From: Gammaproteobacteria bacterium
GTDB lineage: Bacteria; Pseudomonadota; Gammaproteobacteria; SZUA-229
Assembly (NCBI GenBank): GCA_026995045.1
Contig: JALWPK010000209.1
Coordinates: forward strand, 62,001 to 126,000
Reading direction: 5' to 3'
Length of the DNA: 64,000 nt
Below the pieces are notes generated by a model. That model was not told where the DNA came from and searched no databases. It saw only the letters and a list, made by a program, of their open reading frames with translations. This document shows, piece by piece, positions 8,815-18,700 of this stretch (position 1 is the first letter of the stretch; each line of letters begins with the position of its first letter). The translations under genes were made by a program, and so were the position numbers.

Positions 8815-10590
8815 ATGTCACTCACAGACAATCATGATGACAAGCAAGTCCTGCTGCTGTTAAACAATGCTATACAGCAGTCACAGGCAGGCGAAACACA
8901 ATCTGCACAAGCCACATACAACAAGTTACAACATTGCAATTCAGAAAACGCACAAGTTTTGGCCTGTCTCGGCATGCTGGCTTTGACACTCGGCCATGCA
9001 ACTGACGCAATCCACATTTTTCAACGCATTCTGAATCTGCACCCCGAACAAACCATACATCATTATTCGCTCGCGATTGCGTATTATAATGCCGGCAAAA
9101 CTGAACAAGCTGAGCAATCTTTGCAAAAGCTCATCCAGCTCACTCCAGATGACCCGGCGCCTTATGCTCGCCTTGGCCTGATCAAATACAACGCAGGCTA
9201 TGACAAGCAGGCTGTAGAATATTTGAGTAAAGCCGTCACACTCAACCCGAATGACGTCACACCATACTTTGAGCTGGTAATCGCACTAAGAAATCTCAAC
9301 CAGCACGAGCAAGCATTGCAATTAGCTAAACGCGCTGTGCAGCTAAAACCCGACGCAGCGAATCTCGCCAACCTTGGGCGAACCTGGTTTGAGCTTGGCG
9401 AACTGGCTGAAGCAGAAAAGTGTTTTCATCAGGCAATTGAAGCCAACCCGTTATATGGCATCTCGTACTATGACCTGTCAAATTTGCGCAAATATACCGA
9501 GGCTGACACAGGTTTCATTAACCGGACCGAGGCGGCATTGTTACACAACCTGCCGGCTCTGGAACAATCTCACATACATTTTGCGCTTGGAAAAATGCAT
9601 GATGACCTCGGCAACTGGGATACAGCATTTCACCACTACAAACTGGGAAACACGCTGACAAAGCCAGCCTGCGAACCGCAGGAAGCCTACCGGTATTTCA
9701 AACATGCCAGAAAAATCTATTCAAGCAAGCGCCTGCAAGCGCTACAGGGACACGGATCGGATTCGGAGACGCCTGTTTTTGTAGTCGGCATGCCCCGCTC
9801 AGGAACCACCTTGATTGAGCAAATTATCGCCAGCCACCCGCAAGCAGCAGGCGCGGGTGAATTACCTACCATTGCTGATATAGACAGGCAGTTGCACCCC
9901 AAGGCCAACCTTGAAGGCCAACATGGAGATACCCCTCTTGATGCCGGCGATTTACTGCAGCAGGCAGATATCTATATGCAGCGCCTGAGAGAAGCGAGTA
10001 CATCAGCCTTGCGCATTGTAGACAAAATGCCCGCCAATTTTTTACGACTGGGCTTGATACACCTGCTGTTTCCCAAAGCTCGCATCATACATATTGAGCG
10101 CGACCCGCTGGACACATGCTTGTCCTGCTATTTTCAGGCTTTCCGCCATGTAGGGATGTCATACGACCTTGAATGGATTGCACGATACTATAACTTTTAC
10201 CGAAAAGTCATGGACTATTGGCAACAGGTTCTTCCGACCAGCACCATCAGGACGGTAAGCTATGATGACCTCGTCAGATACCCTGCTGACAATATTCCTG
10301 CAGTAATTGATGCAGCCGGCTTACCCTGGCGTGAAGATTGTCTTGCGTTTCATAATAACACTCGCACGATCAGTACAACCAGCATCTGGCAGGCGCGGCA
10401 GCCCATCTACACCAGCTCCAGTAAACGCTGGCATTCCTATGCAAAATATCTTGGCCCGCTGGCAACCAGCATCAGACAGCACCTTGATGAAGACGCAGTC
10501 AGTTACCTCAAAGATGCGGGAATAAAATTGCGCAAACCCTGGAAAACCGGGCTACTCAGCCGAATAAAGCCGCCCCCGATTTCACCATGA
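8815..10590 (+). CDS. TPR-repeat sulfotransferase family protein
   Basis: N-terminal TPR repeats; VFVVGMPRSGTTLIEQIIASHP (5' PAPS-binding motif) and RIIHIERDPLDTCLSCYFQ. Confidence 0.9.
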   Translation: MSLTDNHDDKQVLLLLNNAIQQSQAGETQSAQATYNKLQHCNSENAQVLACLGMLALTLGHATDAIHIFQRILNLHPEQTIHHYSLAIAYYNAGKTEQAEQSLQKLIQLTPDDPAPYARLGLIKYNAGYDKQAVEYLSKAVTLNPNDVTPYFELVIALRNLNQHEQALQLAKRAVQLKPDAANLANLGRTWFELGELAEAEKCFHQAIEANPLYGISYYDLSNLRKYTEADTGFINRTEAALLHNLPALEQSHIHFALGKMHDDLGNWDTAFHHYKLGNTLTKPACEPQEAYRYFKHARKIYSSKRLQALQGHGSDSETPVFVVGMPRSGTTLIEQIIASHPQAAGAGELPTIADIDRQLHPKANLEGQHGDTPLDAGDLLQQADIYMQRLREASTSALRIVDKMPANFLRLGLIHLLFPKARIIHIERDPLDTCLSCYFQAFRHVGMSYDLEWIARYYNFYRKVMDYWQQVLPTSTIRTVSYDDLVRYPADNIPAVIDAAGLPWREDCLAFHNNTRTISTTSIWQARQPIYTSSSKRWHSYAKYLGPLATSIRQHLDEDAVSYLKDAGIKLRKPWKTGLLSRIKPPPISP

Positions 10591-10612
10591 GAAATAAACG
10601 CTGAATGACCGC

Positions 10613-12748
10613 TTACCTTGCAGCCAGCTCTGTCAGAGGCTGTACGTCAGATGTGTAATCAGACAGCGACAACTCGTCGGACTGCAATCGCTGTTTATAA
10701 ATCATCGCATACACCAGCACCGAAGTGACATAGTCGCGTGTTTCGCGGAACGGGATGGTTTCTATCCAGATGTCCGCCGGCAACGATTCTTCCGGCAGCC
10801 ATTTTTTGACGCGATGCGGCCCGGCGTTATAGGCCGCCAGCGCCGCAGCATAATTGCCATCAAATTTTTTCAGCAGATATTGATAATACCAGGCGCCGAA
10901 TTTCAGGTTGTTGTCCGGTTCCAGCAATGCTTTCACACCATGCCAGCGCTCCCCCATCTGGCGCGCGACATAGCGGGCGGTTTTCGGCATCAGCTGCATC
11001 AAACCGCGCGCGCCCACTGGTGAGCGCGCCAGTTTATTGAACGCGCTTTCACGGCGGGTGATGCCAAACAGAATGGCCGGCTCCAGATCATGCACCAGAG
11101 CGTGCTTGTGAATTTCCTCCGTATAGCCCAGCGGAAAACGCAGCTCCACATCGTCCCAGTATTCCACCCTGGCGATGGTGAAAATCGCCACATCATGCCA
11201 GCGCCATTGATGCGCCAGCTTGGCCGCCGCCGGTATCTGGCTGCGGTCCAGTTGTCTGATGGCGTGCCACCACTCTTGCCTCGCCAGTTCTTCCCTGTCC
11301 AGCGCCAGCAGTTCGCGCGCCGCCTGCACGCCTTGCAGCCTGCGCACAGCGGCAAGCTGTTGCGGCAGAATATCCAGCGGCCTGTCTGCCAGTTGATAGC
11401 GCCGACCCAGTTTGTCCGCCGCCAGATAAGCGTAAAAATCCCGCTTCACAGACAGTTCAGCGTACAAACTGTCCGCCAACTCATCTTCACCGGTTTCTTC
11501 ATAGGCGCGCGCCAGCCAGTATTGCCATTTCTCCTGCTGCTTTTGTTCCTTACTGAGATCACCAATCGCCTCAATCACACGCTCCCAGTCCTGTTCCGCC
11601 AACGCCACGCGTATGCGCCATGTCTTGCTGCGGTAATCCGCATCAGGCAACGCCCCGAGCCGCTGGTAGGCGTCCGGGTGATGCTCATAAGCCAGCTTCA
11701 TTGCCAGCCGGGTTTCTGTGTTGTTGCGTTGCACGGTCGTCAAATCAAAACGCTGTCGATTAGCATCCCACCATTCGACAGCACGTTGCACATCGCGGCT
11801 CGCCAGACGTTTGACAGCATGCACAAATATCGCCGGCGCCTGCGCAATATCATCGTGTTTTAATAACTCAGGAAGATAGCGCGCAGGATTGCGATGTAAC
11901 TTCAACCATAATAAAGCAGTGCGTTGCTGCGATGGCGGCATCAGCTTATTGACATACTTCGCCAGCCGGATATTATGATTTTGCATGGCCGCCTGGAATC
12001 GCTTCCACAGCAACACCGTTGTGAACAGGGAAGATTTTTTCAGCTGCGCAAACAGCGGGTCACAGGCCTTGGGCTGTGACTTGCCAACAGCCCACAATGT
12101 CGCGGCGCCAGCCATCGCCTCATCATATTGTCCGGTATGGAATTGCGCACGGCGGAAATAACATTGCAGGCGCGTATCCCCGCCACCACGATAGTATTCA
12201 AGGAAGACGTCCCAGTTTTTGTTTCTGGCAAGATGATACAACCACCGGCTTCTCAACAAAGGAGCATAACGCGACGCCTGATGCTGTTGCAGGAACTGCT
12301 TCACCTGCTTCGCATCATCAAGGTTTTGTTTCAACCACTGGTATTGCAAATACGGGTACAACGGATAGTTCTGCAGCTGTTTCGCAAGACTGCGATAGGC
12401 AAGTTCATTCCGCTCTTCAACCGCCTGCTCGGCCTGCAAAAAAAGTTGCCGCAATTCGTCGCGTTGCTCTGCCGAAAGCATGAGGCTGGCATCGCCGATC
12501 TCACCCTGCCCGGCATGCTGCTGAGCGGGCGTGGGTGATGGCGAATGCACAATCACATCCGCCAGCGAGCCGGCATGGCGGTTGAGAAAAGTCTCAATCG
12601 ACTCGGCATTGTCCATCGCATTGGCGGGAGCAGCGATAGCCGTAACCGAATGACTGACAACAATAGCCGTGCTGTCACTCAACAACACTGGCGCGCGCAA
12701 CAGGCAGCCGGCCAGCAAAGACAGCAGCAACAAGCGTTTCCGAATCAT
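10613..12748 (-). CDS. slt: Soluble lytic murein transglycosylase
   Basis: Start set at internal ATG 12748 (MIRKRLLLLSLLAGC signal peptide); C-terminal FGITRRESAFNKLARSPVGARGLMQLMPKTA and AALAAYNAGPHRVKKW SLT motifs. ORF track extends to 12877. Confidence 0.9.
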   Translation of the reverse strand: MIRKRLLLLSLLAGCLLRAPVLLSDSTAIVVSHSVTAIAAPANAMDNAESIETFLNRHAGSLADVIVHSPSPTPAQQHAGQGEIGDASLMLSAEQRDELRQLFLQAEQAVEERNELAYRSLAKQLQNYPLYPYLQYQWLKQNLDDAKQVKQFLQQHQASRYAPLLRSRWLYHLARNKNWDVFLEYYRGGGDTRLQCYFRRAQFHTGQYDEAMAGAATLWAVGKSQPKACDPLFAQLKKSSLFTTVLLWKRFQAAMQNHNIRLAKYVNKLMPPSQQRTALLWLKLHRNPARYLPELLKHDDIAQAPAIFVHAVKRLASRDVQRAVEWWDANRQRFDLTTVQRNNTETRLAMKLAYEHHPDAYQRLGALPDADYRSKTWRIRVALAEQDWERVIEAIGDLSKEQKQQEKWQYWLARAYEETGEDELADSLYAELSVKRDFYAYLAADKLGRRYQLADRPLDILPQQLAAVRRLQGVQAARELLALDREELARQEWWHAIRQLDRSQIPAAAKLAHQWRWHDVAIFTIARVEYWDDVELRFPLGYTEEIHKHALVHDLEPAILFGITRRESAFNKLARSPVGARGLMQLMPKTARYVARQMGERWHGVKALLEPDNNLKFGAWYYQYLLKKFDGNYAAALAAYNAGPHRVKKWLPEESLPADIWIETIPFRETRDYVTSVLVYAMIYKQRLQSDELSLSDYTSDVQPLTELAAR

Positions 12749-13167
12749 CAGTTTAAACCACGCATCTGCGATTCCCTGTCGCCAGGAAGTTGAATGACAA
12801 TTTTCAGCACAGAAGCAAGACAAGCCCTTAAAAATAAAGGACTTAACTGATAGTACACCAAATAAACAACAATTCAATTAAATGCGTGGTTTGTCTGTTT
12901 GGATTTAACAAAGCGAGTGTTGGAATAGCATTGACTTGGTATACGGTTACAGCTTCGCTCTGCCTGGTGTTGAGAATGATGTTTGCCTGTGGTGTTCGCT
13001 ACGGCGATCACGGGTGATTTCCTGCACGCTAGTTAAGGGTGAAATGTTACCGGCGCGGAGGGCGGCGTGGCGGTTATCGAGAGAACAGCAACAGCCCCCC
13101 ATTCGTAACCCTCGAATATTGGATACCTTCCAAACGTGTTAGACTGACCCAACCTCTTGCACCTCAG

Positions 13168-13746
13168 TCATACATCGCCATCAATCATAAGCTTGCCAAG
13201 AATTATATTTCCGGCTTTTATTGCTTCATCCCAGCTCTCTGCGGGCGCCTCAAACACCAATATATATATTGTTCCGGTGCGCTTGTTACTGATAACAAGG
13301 TGATGCGTATTATAGTCGCCCAACCTGGCATCTTTGTTACGGGTCACTACACCATAAGACTGAAATGACCCCATACTCCGCTCCCACATATCCTTGATTA
13401 TCTCGCCATGCCTGGAAGCTTTCATAATGTATGACGCGGCATAATCTGACACATCCATTTTTTTGCTGGATGACACATCATGAATAACGTTTACGGTCAG
13501 TCCAGTTGTAAAATACCCTTCCTTATCGATATTTTCTGCAGTAATGAAATATGCCTGCGTGTTACCACGCTTTACTCTCTTGAAATACCATTTTTCCGGC
13601 TTTAAAAACGCGCCTTTGATTTCGTCCGCACTTACCCAAGTAAAACCAGCTGGCGGCTGCGGCAAATCCAATGCAGGCAGCGGACCAGAAAACAACAGCA
13701 TCAGCAATGCCACACATATGTTTCTTATTTCCATTCGACTTCCCAT
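13168..13746 (-). CDS. Exported protein of unknown function
   Basis: 192 aa with N-terminal signal peptide (ICVALLMLLFSGPLPALDLP). Confidence 0.7.
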   Translation of the reverse strand: MGSRMEIRNICVALLMLLFSGPLPALDLPQPPAGFTWVSADEIKGAFLKPEKWYFKRVKRGNTQAYFITAENIDKEGYFTTGLTVNVIHDVSSSKKMDVSDYAASYIMKASRHGEIIKDMWERSMGSFQSYGVVTRNKDARLGDYNTHHLVISNKRTGTIYILVFEAPAESWDEAIKAGNIILGKLMIDGDV

Positions 13747-13753
13747 ACATCTT

Positions 13754-14254
13754 TTAATTTTCGATATAGCCGGAATTTACCAACTGTTCATGGATACCGA
13801 GAAGCCGGCTTTTACTGGAATCGCCATATAACGATACCCTTACGAGATAGTTTGTATGTGGACTCACACCGTGCACAACCGGTGAGTCAAGCCGGTAAGT
13901 TTGCGCATTCTTGATAAAATCCAGTGCTTTCATATCTGATACATTGCAATTCACCAAATACGGCGAAGCACCGTCTGGGTTTTCAAATGTAACCTCTACA
14001 TAATTATCGGGTGAAAGTTTCTTGAGAGCCATAATTGTGATGCCATAATGATAAAGCACACCGCTCTTTTGCATGGTCCCGACGAAACCGTTACTCAGTG
14101 TTTTAAAATATTCACTAGTCTCAAGGGTTGGTGTCGTTAATCCTGCGCAAGCTGCCAGAAAAAACACACCGCACAAAACCAAATAACGAATCAATCTAAA
14201 ATAACGCATTTCAACTCCATTATCACTACTGTTCATATATTCAGCCTCAAGCAC
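13754..14254 (-). CDS. Putative lipoprotein, unknown function
   Basis: Lipobox FFLAACAG; the real start may be an internal Met (MRYFRLIRYL). Confidence 0.7.
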   Translation of the reverse strand: MLEAEYMNSSDNGVEMRYFRLIRYLVLCGVFFLAACAGLTTPTLETSEYFKTLSNGFVGTMQKSGVLYHYGITIMALKKLSPDNYVEVTFENPDGASPYLVNCNVSDMKALDFIKNAQTYRLDSPVVHGVSPHTNYLVRVSLYGDSSKSRLLGIHEQLVNSGYIEN

Positions 14255-14265
14255 CTGCCCCCAGT

Positions 14266-14424
14266 TTAAGGAAACTCTGATTTATTCAGAGTTTCCGCGG
14301 CACATGGATGCGCCGCCATTTTCAGCAACTGATAAGCTGTTAAAAATGAAGAAAAAGGTAAAATCGAATTTCACCCTTTTCGTACCCTGATAAATCATGG
14401 ATGAATTATTCAGAGCTTCCTTAA
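14266..14424 (-). mobile_element. MITE-like hairpin repeat, copy 2 (inverted relative to copy 1)
   Basis: Same length and ends as 7809..7967, opposite orientation; TTAAGGAAACTCTGA...CAGAGCTTCCTTAA. Confidence 0.85.
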
Positions 14425-14530
14425 TATTCATATTGATAGAGCCGTGTTTATCCACCACCAACCAGCCTGATATACCAACATTCAGAAGACTTAAACCACC
14501 TGACCTGTGAACGACATACAGCCTCAAAGA

Positions 14531-15721
14531 TTAATCAGATCTGATGATTCTCGCTCCTTCCACAATCGCACGCTGTTTTCCCTCTTGGTAAACCAGGTCA
14601 TTCTCGTAGCCGCATTGTTTCAAGTGATCTGTCACCCAGGTGTAGGGCCGGTATTTTTTATACCTCAGTTGCTTGCTGAACCATTTGAGGCTGTTGGCGC
14701 ATAGCGCCTGTTTATAATCGGCAACCGCTTCTTCACTGTAGTCACAAACACGCATAGTTTCCTCCAGCCGCTCCATGTTATAACCAAGCTTGCGGTGCGT
14801 CAGGATGTAGTTTTGTTTGAGCGCATCGCTGTGCTTTTCCAGCGCGTCACAGCGGCGTTGTTTGGCGTCGTTGTAGCCGCAGTCGAGCATGTTGTTCATA
14901 AAGGCATTATTCATTGCACCAGGTTTGGTTGTAAGCTCGTCCAGATATCTCTCGTAAGATTCTTCACAGTGCTTACGCATGGCTTCCTTGTTTTTTTGCA
15001 CCCGTTGGTTGTACTGCTCGTCTGTCAGCTCCTTGACTTTGAGACTGGCGAATACCGGGCCGAGGATGTCTTTTTTCAGATCGATGTCGGGGTAGACGGG
15101 TTTACCCTGACTGAAATGACGCGCTGCAGTTATTATAATCGGGTGGTATTGATGCTTACTGTTGGGCCAGCACGCATATTTAAGATAACGCAACACTTTA
15201 CGCTTGGTCGCGTCATTAAAGGGGCTGGTTGGTACTGAAAACCACTTGCCACGCTCTACTCGCCAGCAGTCCATTTGATTTTTATTCACTTTATCGTAAT
15301 TAAGAAAAAACTCACCGTTTTCCATTTTGTCACGAACTGCTCTTTTCTCATCTATTTCATTATCTTTTTGCTCCTTCTCGTACCATTCTTCTGGCGTTAT
15401 CGCTCGCTTCATACCAAGATTGGATATATCCGTCTTTACTTCCATGCTAATCAAAAAAATAGTAGAAGCCGTGTTGTTGTCTACAGCAGTTCCCATCGCT
15501 ATTACCTCCCAAATCCCTTTCTCTGCCATATTGAACACTTGCACGGCCATACAATGTGAAAGGCTCTTCCAGAATGACCCTATCCTGAAAGAAACATACC
15601 CCAGGTCAATTGGCGCATCCGCGTCAACATCACAGACCGTTTGCGGTTTGACAGAACTCACGTAACCGCACGATACCAGCCCAAAAGTGCAAACCAGCAT
15701 CACAATAATAATTTTTTTCAT
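14531..15721 (-). CDS. Putative lipoprotein overlapping tpsA stop codon; candidate immunity/partner protein
   Basis: 396 aa; lipobox CTFGLVSCG; ATGA overlap with the upstream tpsA; C-terminal repeated C[GD]Y modules. Confidence 0.75.
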   Translation of the reverse strand: MKKIIIVMLVCTFGLVSCGYVSSVKPQTVCDVDADAPIDLGYVSFRIGSFWKSLSHCMAVQVFNMAEKGIWEVIAMGTAVDNNTASTIFLISMEVKTDISNLGMKRAITPEEWYEKEQKDNEIDEKRAVRDKMENGEFFLNYDKVNKNQMDCWRVERGKWFSVPTSPFNDATKRKVLRYLKYACWPNSKHQYHPIIITAARHFSQGKPVYPDIDLKKDILGPVFASLKVKELTDEQYNQRVQKNKEAMRKHCEESYERYLDELTTKPGAMNNAFMNNMLDCGYNDAKQRRCDALEKHSDALKQNYILTHRKLGYNMERLEETMRVCDYSEEAVADYKQALCANSLKWFSKQLRYKKYRPYTWVTDHLKQCGYENDLVYQEGKQRAIVEGARIIRSD

Positions 15722-18700
15722 TCTTCCTCATCCTGAGCTTGATATTCGATAACAGTCGATTCAATATAACCTTCACTGCTGCGATAAGCATCCAGGGCAG
15801 GAATATTACGACCGCCACATATGGCTCCACGACATAGATAATTACTATGTGGGCTTTCGCTTTCTGAAAACAAACTCCCTAGCGAGAACACACTACTCCA
15901 GAACCCGCTATTGTCACCGTAATTGTAATTACCGCCCAACAACTCTGATATAGAATCGACCACAACCGTCCCCGCTAAGCCAGTCCTGTTTGTCCTGTTG
16001 GTTTGAAAGACAACTCGTCGCTCCCCACTTATTGCATCTTCCAGGCTAAAGCCCGCCTGCGTCATTGTTTCATAAAACACCTGACTGTCCATTGGCGCAC
16101 CCGAAAACAATACGGTGCCGGTGGTGATGTTACCTTTATTGCTGAAATCCAGTCCATCGATTGCGCGTAAGTTTAACAGCCCACCCTGGCTGTGGGCGAC
16201 GATATTGAATGAAATATTCTTGTCTATGTTTTTGCTGTAGAACTGGTTCAAATCGCGCGCGTTGCCGCTGGGCAGCCAGTCCCCAATAAAATAATCCCAG
16301 GCTGATTCGAAAACATCACCCACAACGCCGTGCGTGGGATTGTAAGCCAGCACAAATTCTTCCGAGTTGCTTTGCATGGCGGCGTTGCGAACGGCTTCCT
16401 CAAATGTGTTGAGCATGCCGTTGGTGGATACGGTTTCACCCTGATTGAGCAAGGCGACTTCCGTATCCTGCTCTATTTGCGCCAACTGCACTTCACTCGT
16501 TTTCGGGTCGTTTTCTAGCTGCACTTTGATACGCCGGAACTGCTGGTCGCCTACAGCAAGCGCCGCGACCTGCGATGCGGTGCCGCCGTGGTTGTCGACC
16601 GTTGGCGCCAATCCGAACGTGACGGTACCCATCAGGTTGGTGGCGTCCACCATGCCGCTCGCCAGGCTGGCCATGATACTTTCAAACGGGGTGTCCGCCT
16701 CCTGTGCGGCAAGATCGCCAGCCTTGCCCATGAACTGGTACATTTCCAGAGAACCGATAGCGTAGTTATCCAGACCCTGCAGCCAGCTGGCGGCGGTTTG
16801 TCCCGGGTTTTGAACAGCATTGATAGCACTGTCGCTGGCGTAGATTTGGGTGTCGCTACTCTCATCGCGGGTGATTTGTTGCGCCTGGTCAAGGTCACGG
16901 TTGATGCCTGCGACGCTGCTGGCGTCACCTGGCTGATCATCGCGCACAATCATGCTGCCACCACCGAGGGTGGCGCGGTTTATCTGGGCGCGGTCGATGG
17001 TGCTGCGGTTACCGGACACGGTGACACCTGTACCACCTGATGACTGACCGGACGCAACCGGCAAGCCGGTATCGCGATTATTCTGTTGTTGTATTGCTCC
17101 AGCTGTCTGGCTATCACTGCTGCTGATGCCCACATTGAGGTAGGACCTGCGTTCCTGTTCGATGTCACTGATATCGCTGTATCCGAAACTGCCGGTTTCC
17201 ATTTCCATGTTACCGGTCTGGCTGGCTAGTACTGCACCATCAAGCTGGGTGTGACCGGCAACACTTCCCTCCAGCCGGTCTCTTGCTATCAATGCAGTCT
17301 GCTGGTTGACCCAGGCTTTGCTCCCTGAGGTGCTTCCCTTGCCGACGGATGCCGACACTGACGCCCCTGCTCCACCGACCACCCGCGCACTGATATCCTG
17401 TTGCTCACCACTGACATTGCCGGTGTCCTGCACCGATGCGATGGTCAAATCACCACCGATATCCAGTGCGACCTGCTCCGCTTCGGCATTGGCGCCTTTC
17501 AGGGTGGTATCGCCACCGCTGATAATGGTAAGCCGGTTACCTGTTGTGACCTGGCTGTTGCGGTATTCCACCCCGGTGCGTTCCAGCCGGTTGCGTCCGG
17601 CGTTGCCACTAACATAAACCCCCACTGCTGCGCCACCGGAACCGCTTCCGGTCACCACTATTCCGGTACCGGCGCCACCACTGTTCCCCTTCTGGTTGAG
17701 CGATGACTCTACGGCAGCGGCGTGAATCAGTACATCATTACCAGCATCAAATGTCGTATCATTTTCCACATTGATGTCACTGCTGCTAACACGAATGTCG
17801 GTACGCGCAGTGAATTGAGCATTACGCCCTGCGGATAGCAAACTTGACTGCGTTGTCGCACCACTTACGGTGCTTTGTTGACGATTAAAGCTGGTCATTA
17901 CACCGACGCTGGCGGAGCCACGTTGACCGGTCATTGTTGCACCATCCTGGTCGAAGCGGCTGCGGGCGCTCTGGCTGCTTACGGTTTGCTCGGCGCGAAT
18001 ATCAATATTTTCCGCATCGAGATTGATATCAAGATCAGCAATAACCGCACTGGCGGCGATATCGATATCTTTCCCGGCATTCAGATTTACGCTGCCGCCA
18101 GCTTGTACACTGGATCCGCGCACCTTATCGGTAGTAGTGGTCTGGCTGCTTCGCGATGTGGTGGTGCCTGCAAACAGATTGGCTGAGGGCCCGGAGACAA
18201 AATTATTGACGCTGTCCACCGCTTGCAAGGTTGAGGAAACCCGGCTGATCGCATTGTCCCCCTCCCCCGCATTGCGAACCGCTTCTCGCGCACTGGCATA
18301 GTCATACACAAAGCTGCTGCTCAGACCATCGCGCCGCAACACCTCGTCAGACTGTTGCTGTTGCGTCACCGTTGTCACATCAAGACGGATATTGCCTGCG
18401 GCAGTGTAATTGATGCCATTCAATGCCGCCACATCACTGCCGGATTGTGTAATATCGCCACCTGCCTTGATTGTTATATCATTTCCCGCCTGCAAACCCG
18501 TCGCCATGATACTGGTGCTGTCTGTCCGGCCTGTTACGGTCAACTGTTCACGGCCAGCAAATGCATCGACACTGTTACTGCTGCTTTTTACCTCTACGCC
18601 AACACGCTCACGGGTGTTTTGTTCCCTGTCTTGCTGGCTATTGAGTGCTGCCAGCATGTTTACATCGCGACCGGCATCCAGCTTGATGTCATTGGCGGCT

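Noticed and set aside
12936-13142. Short plus-strand ORFs between slt and the exported-protein pair
   Set aside because: Could be a decayed gene remnant, but no recognisable motif; kept as unannotated intergenic DNA.
14282-14527. 81-aa minus-strand ORF
   Set aside because: Reads through MITE copy 2; no homology-like features.
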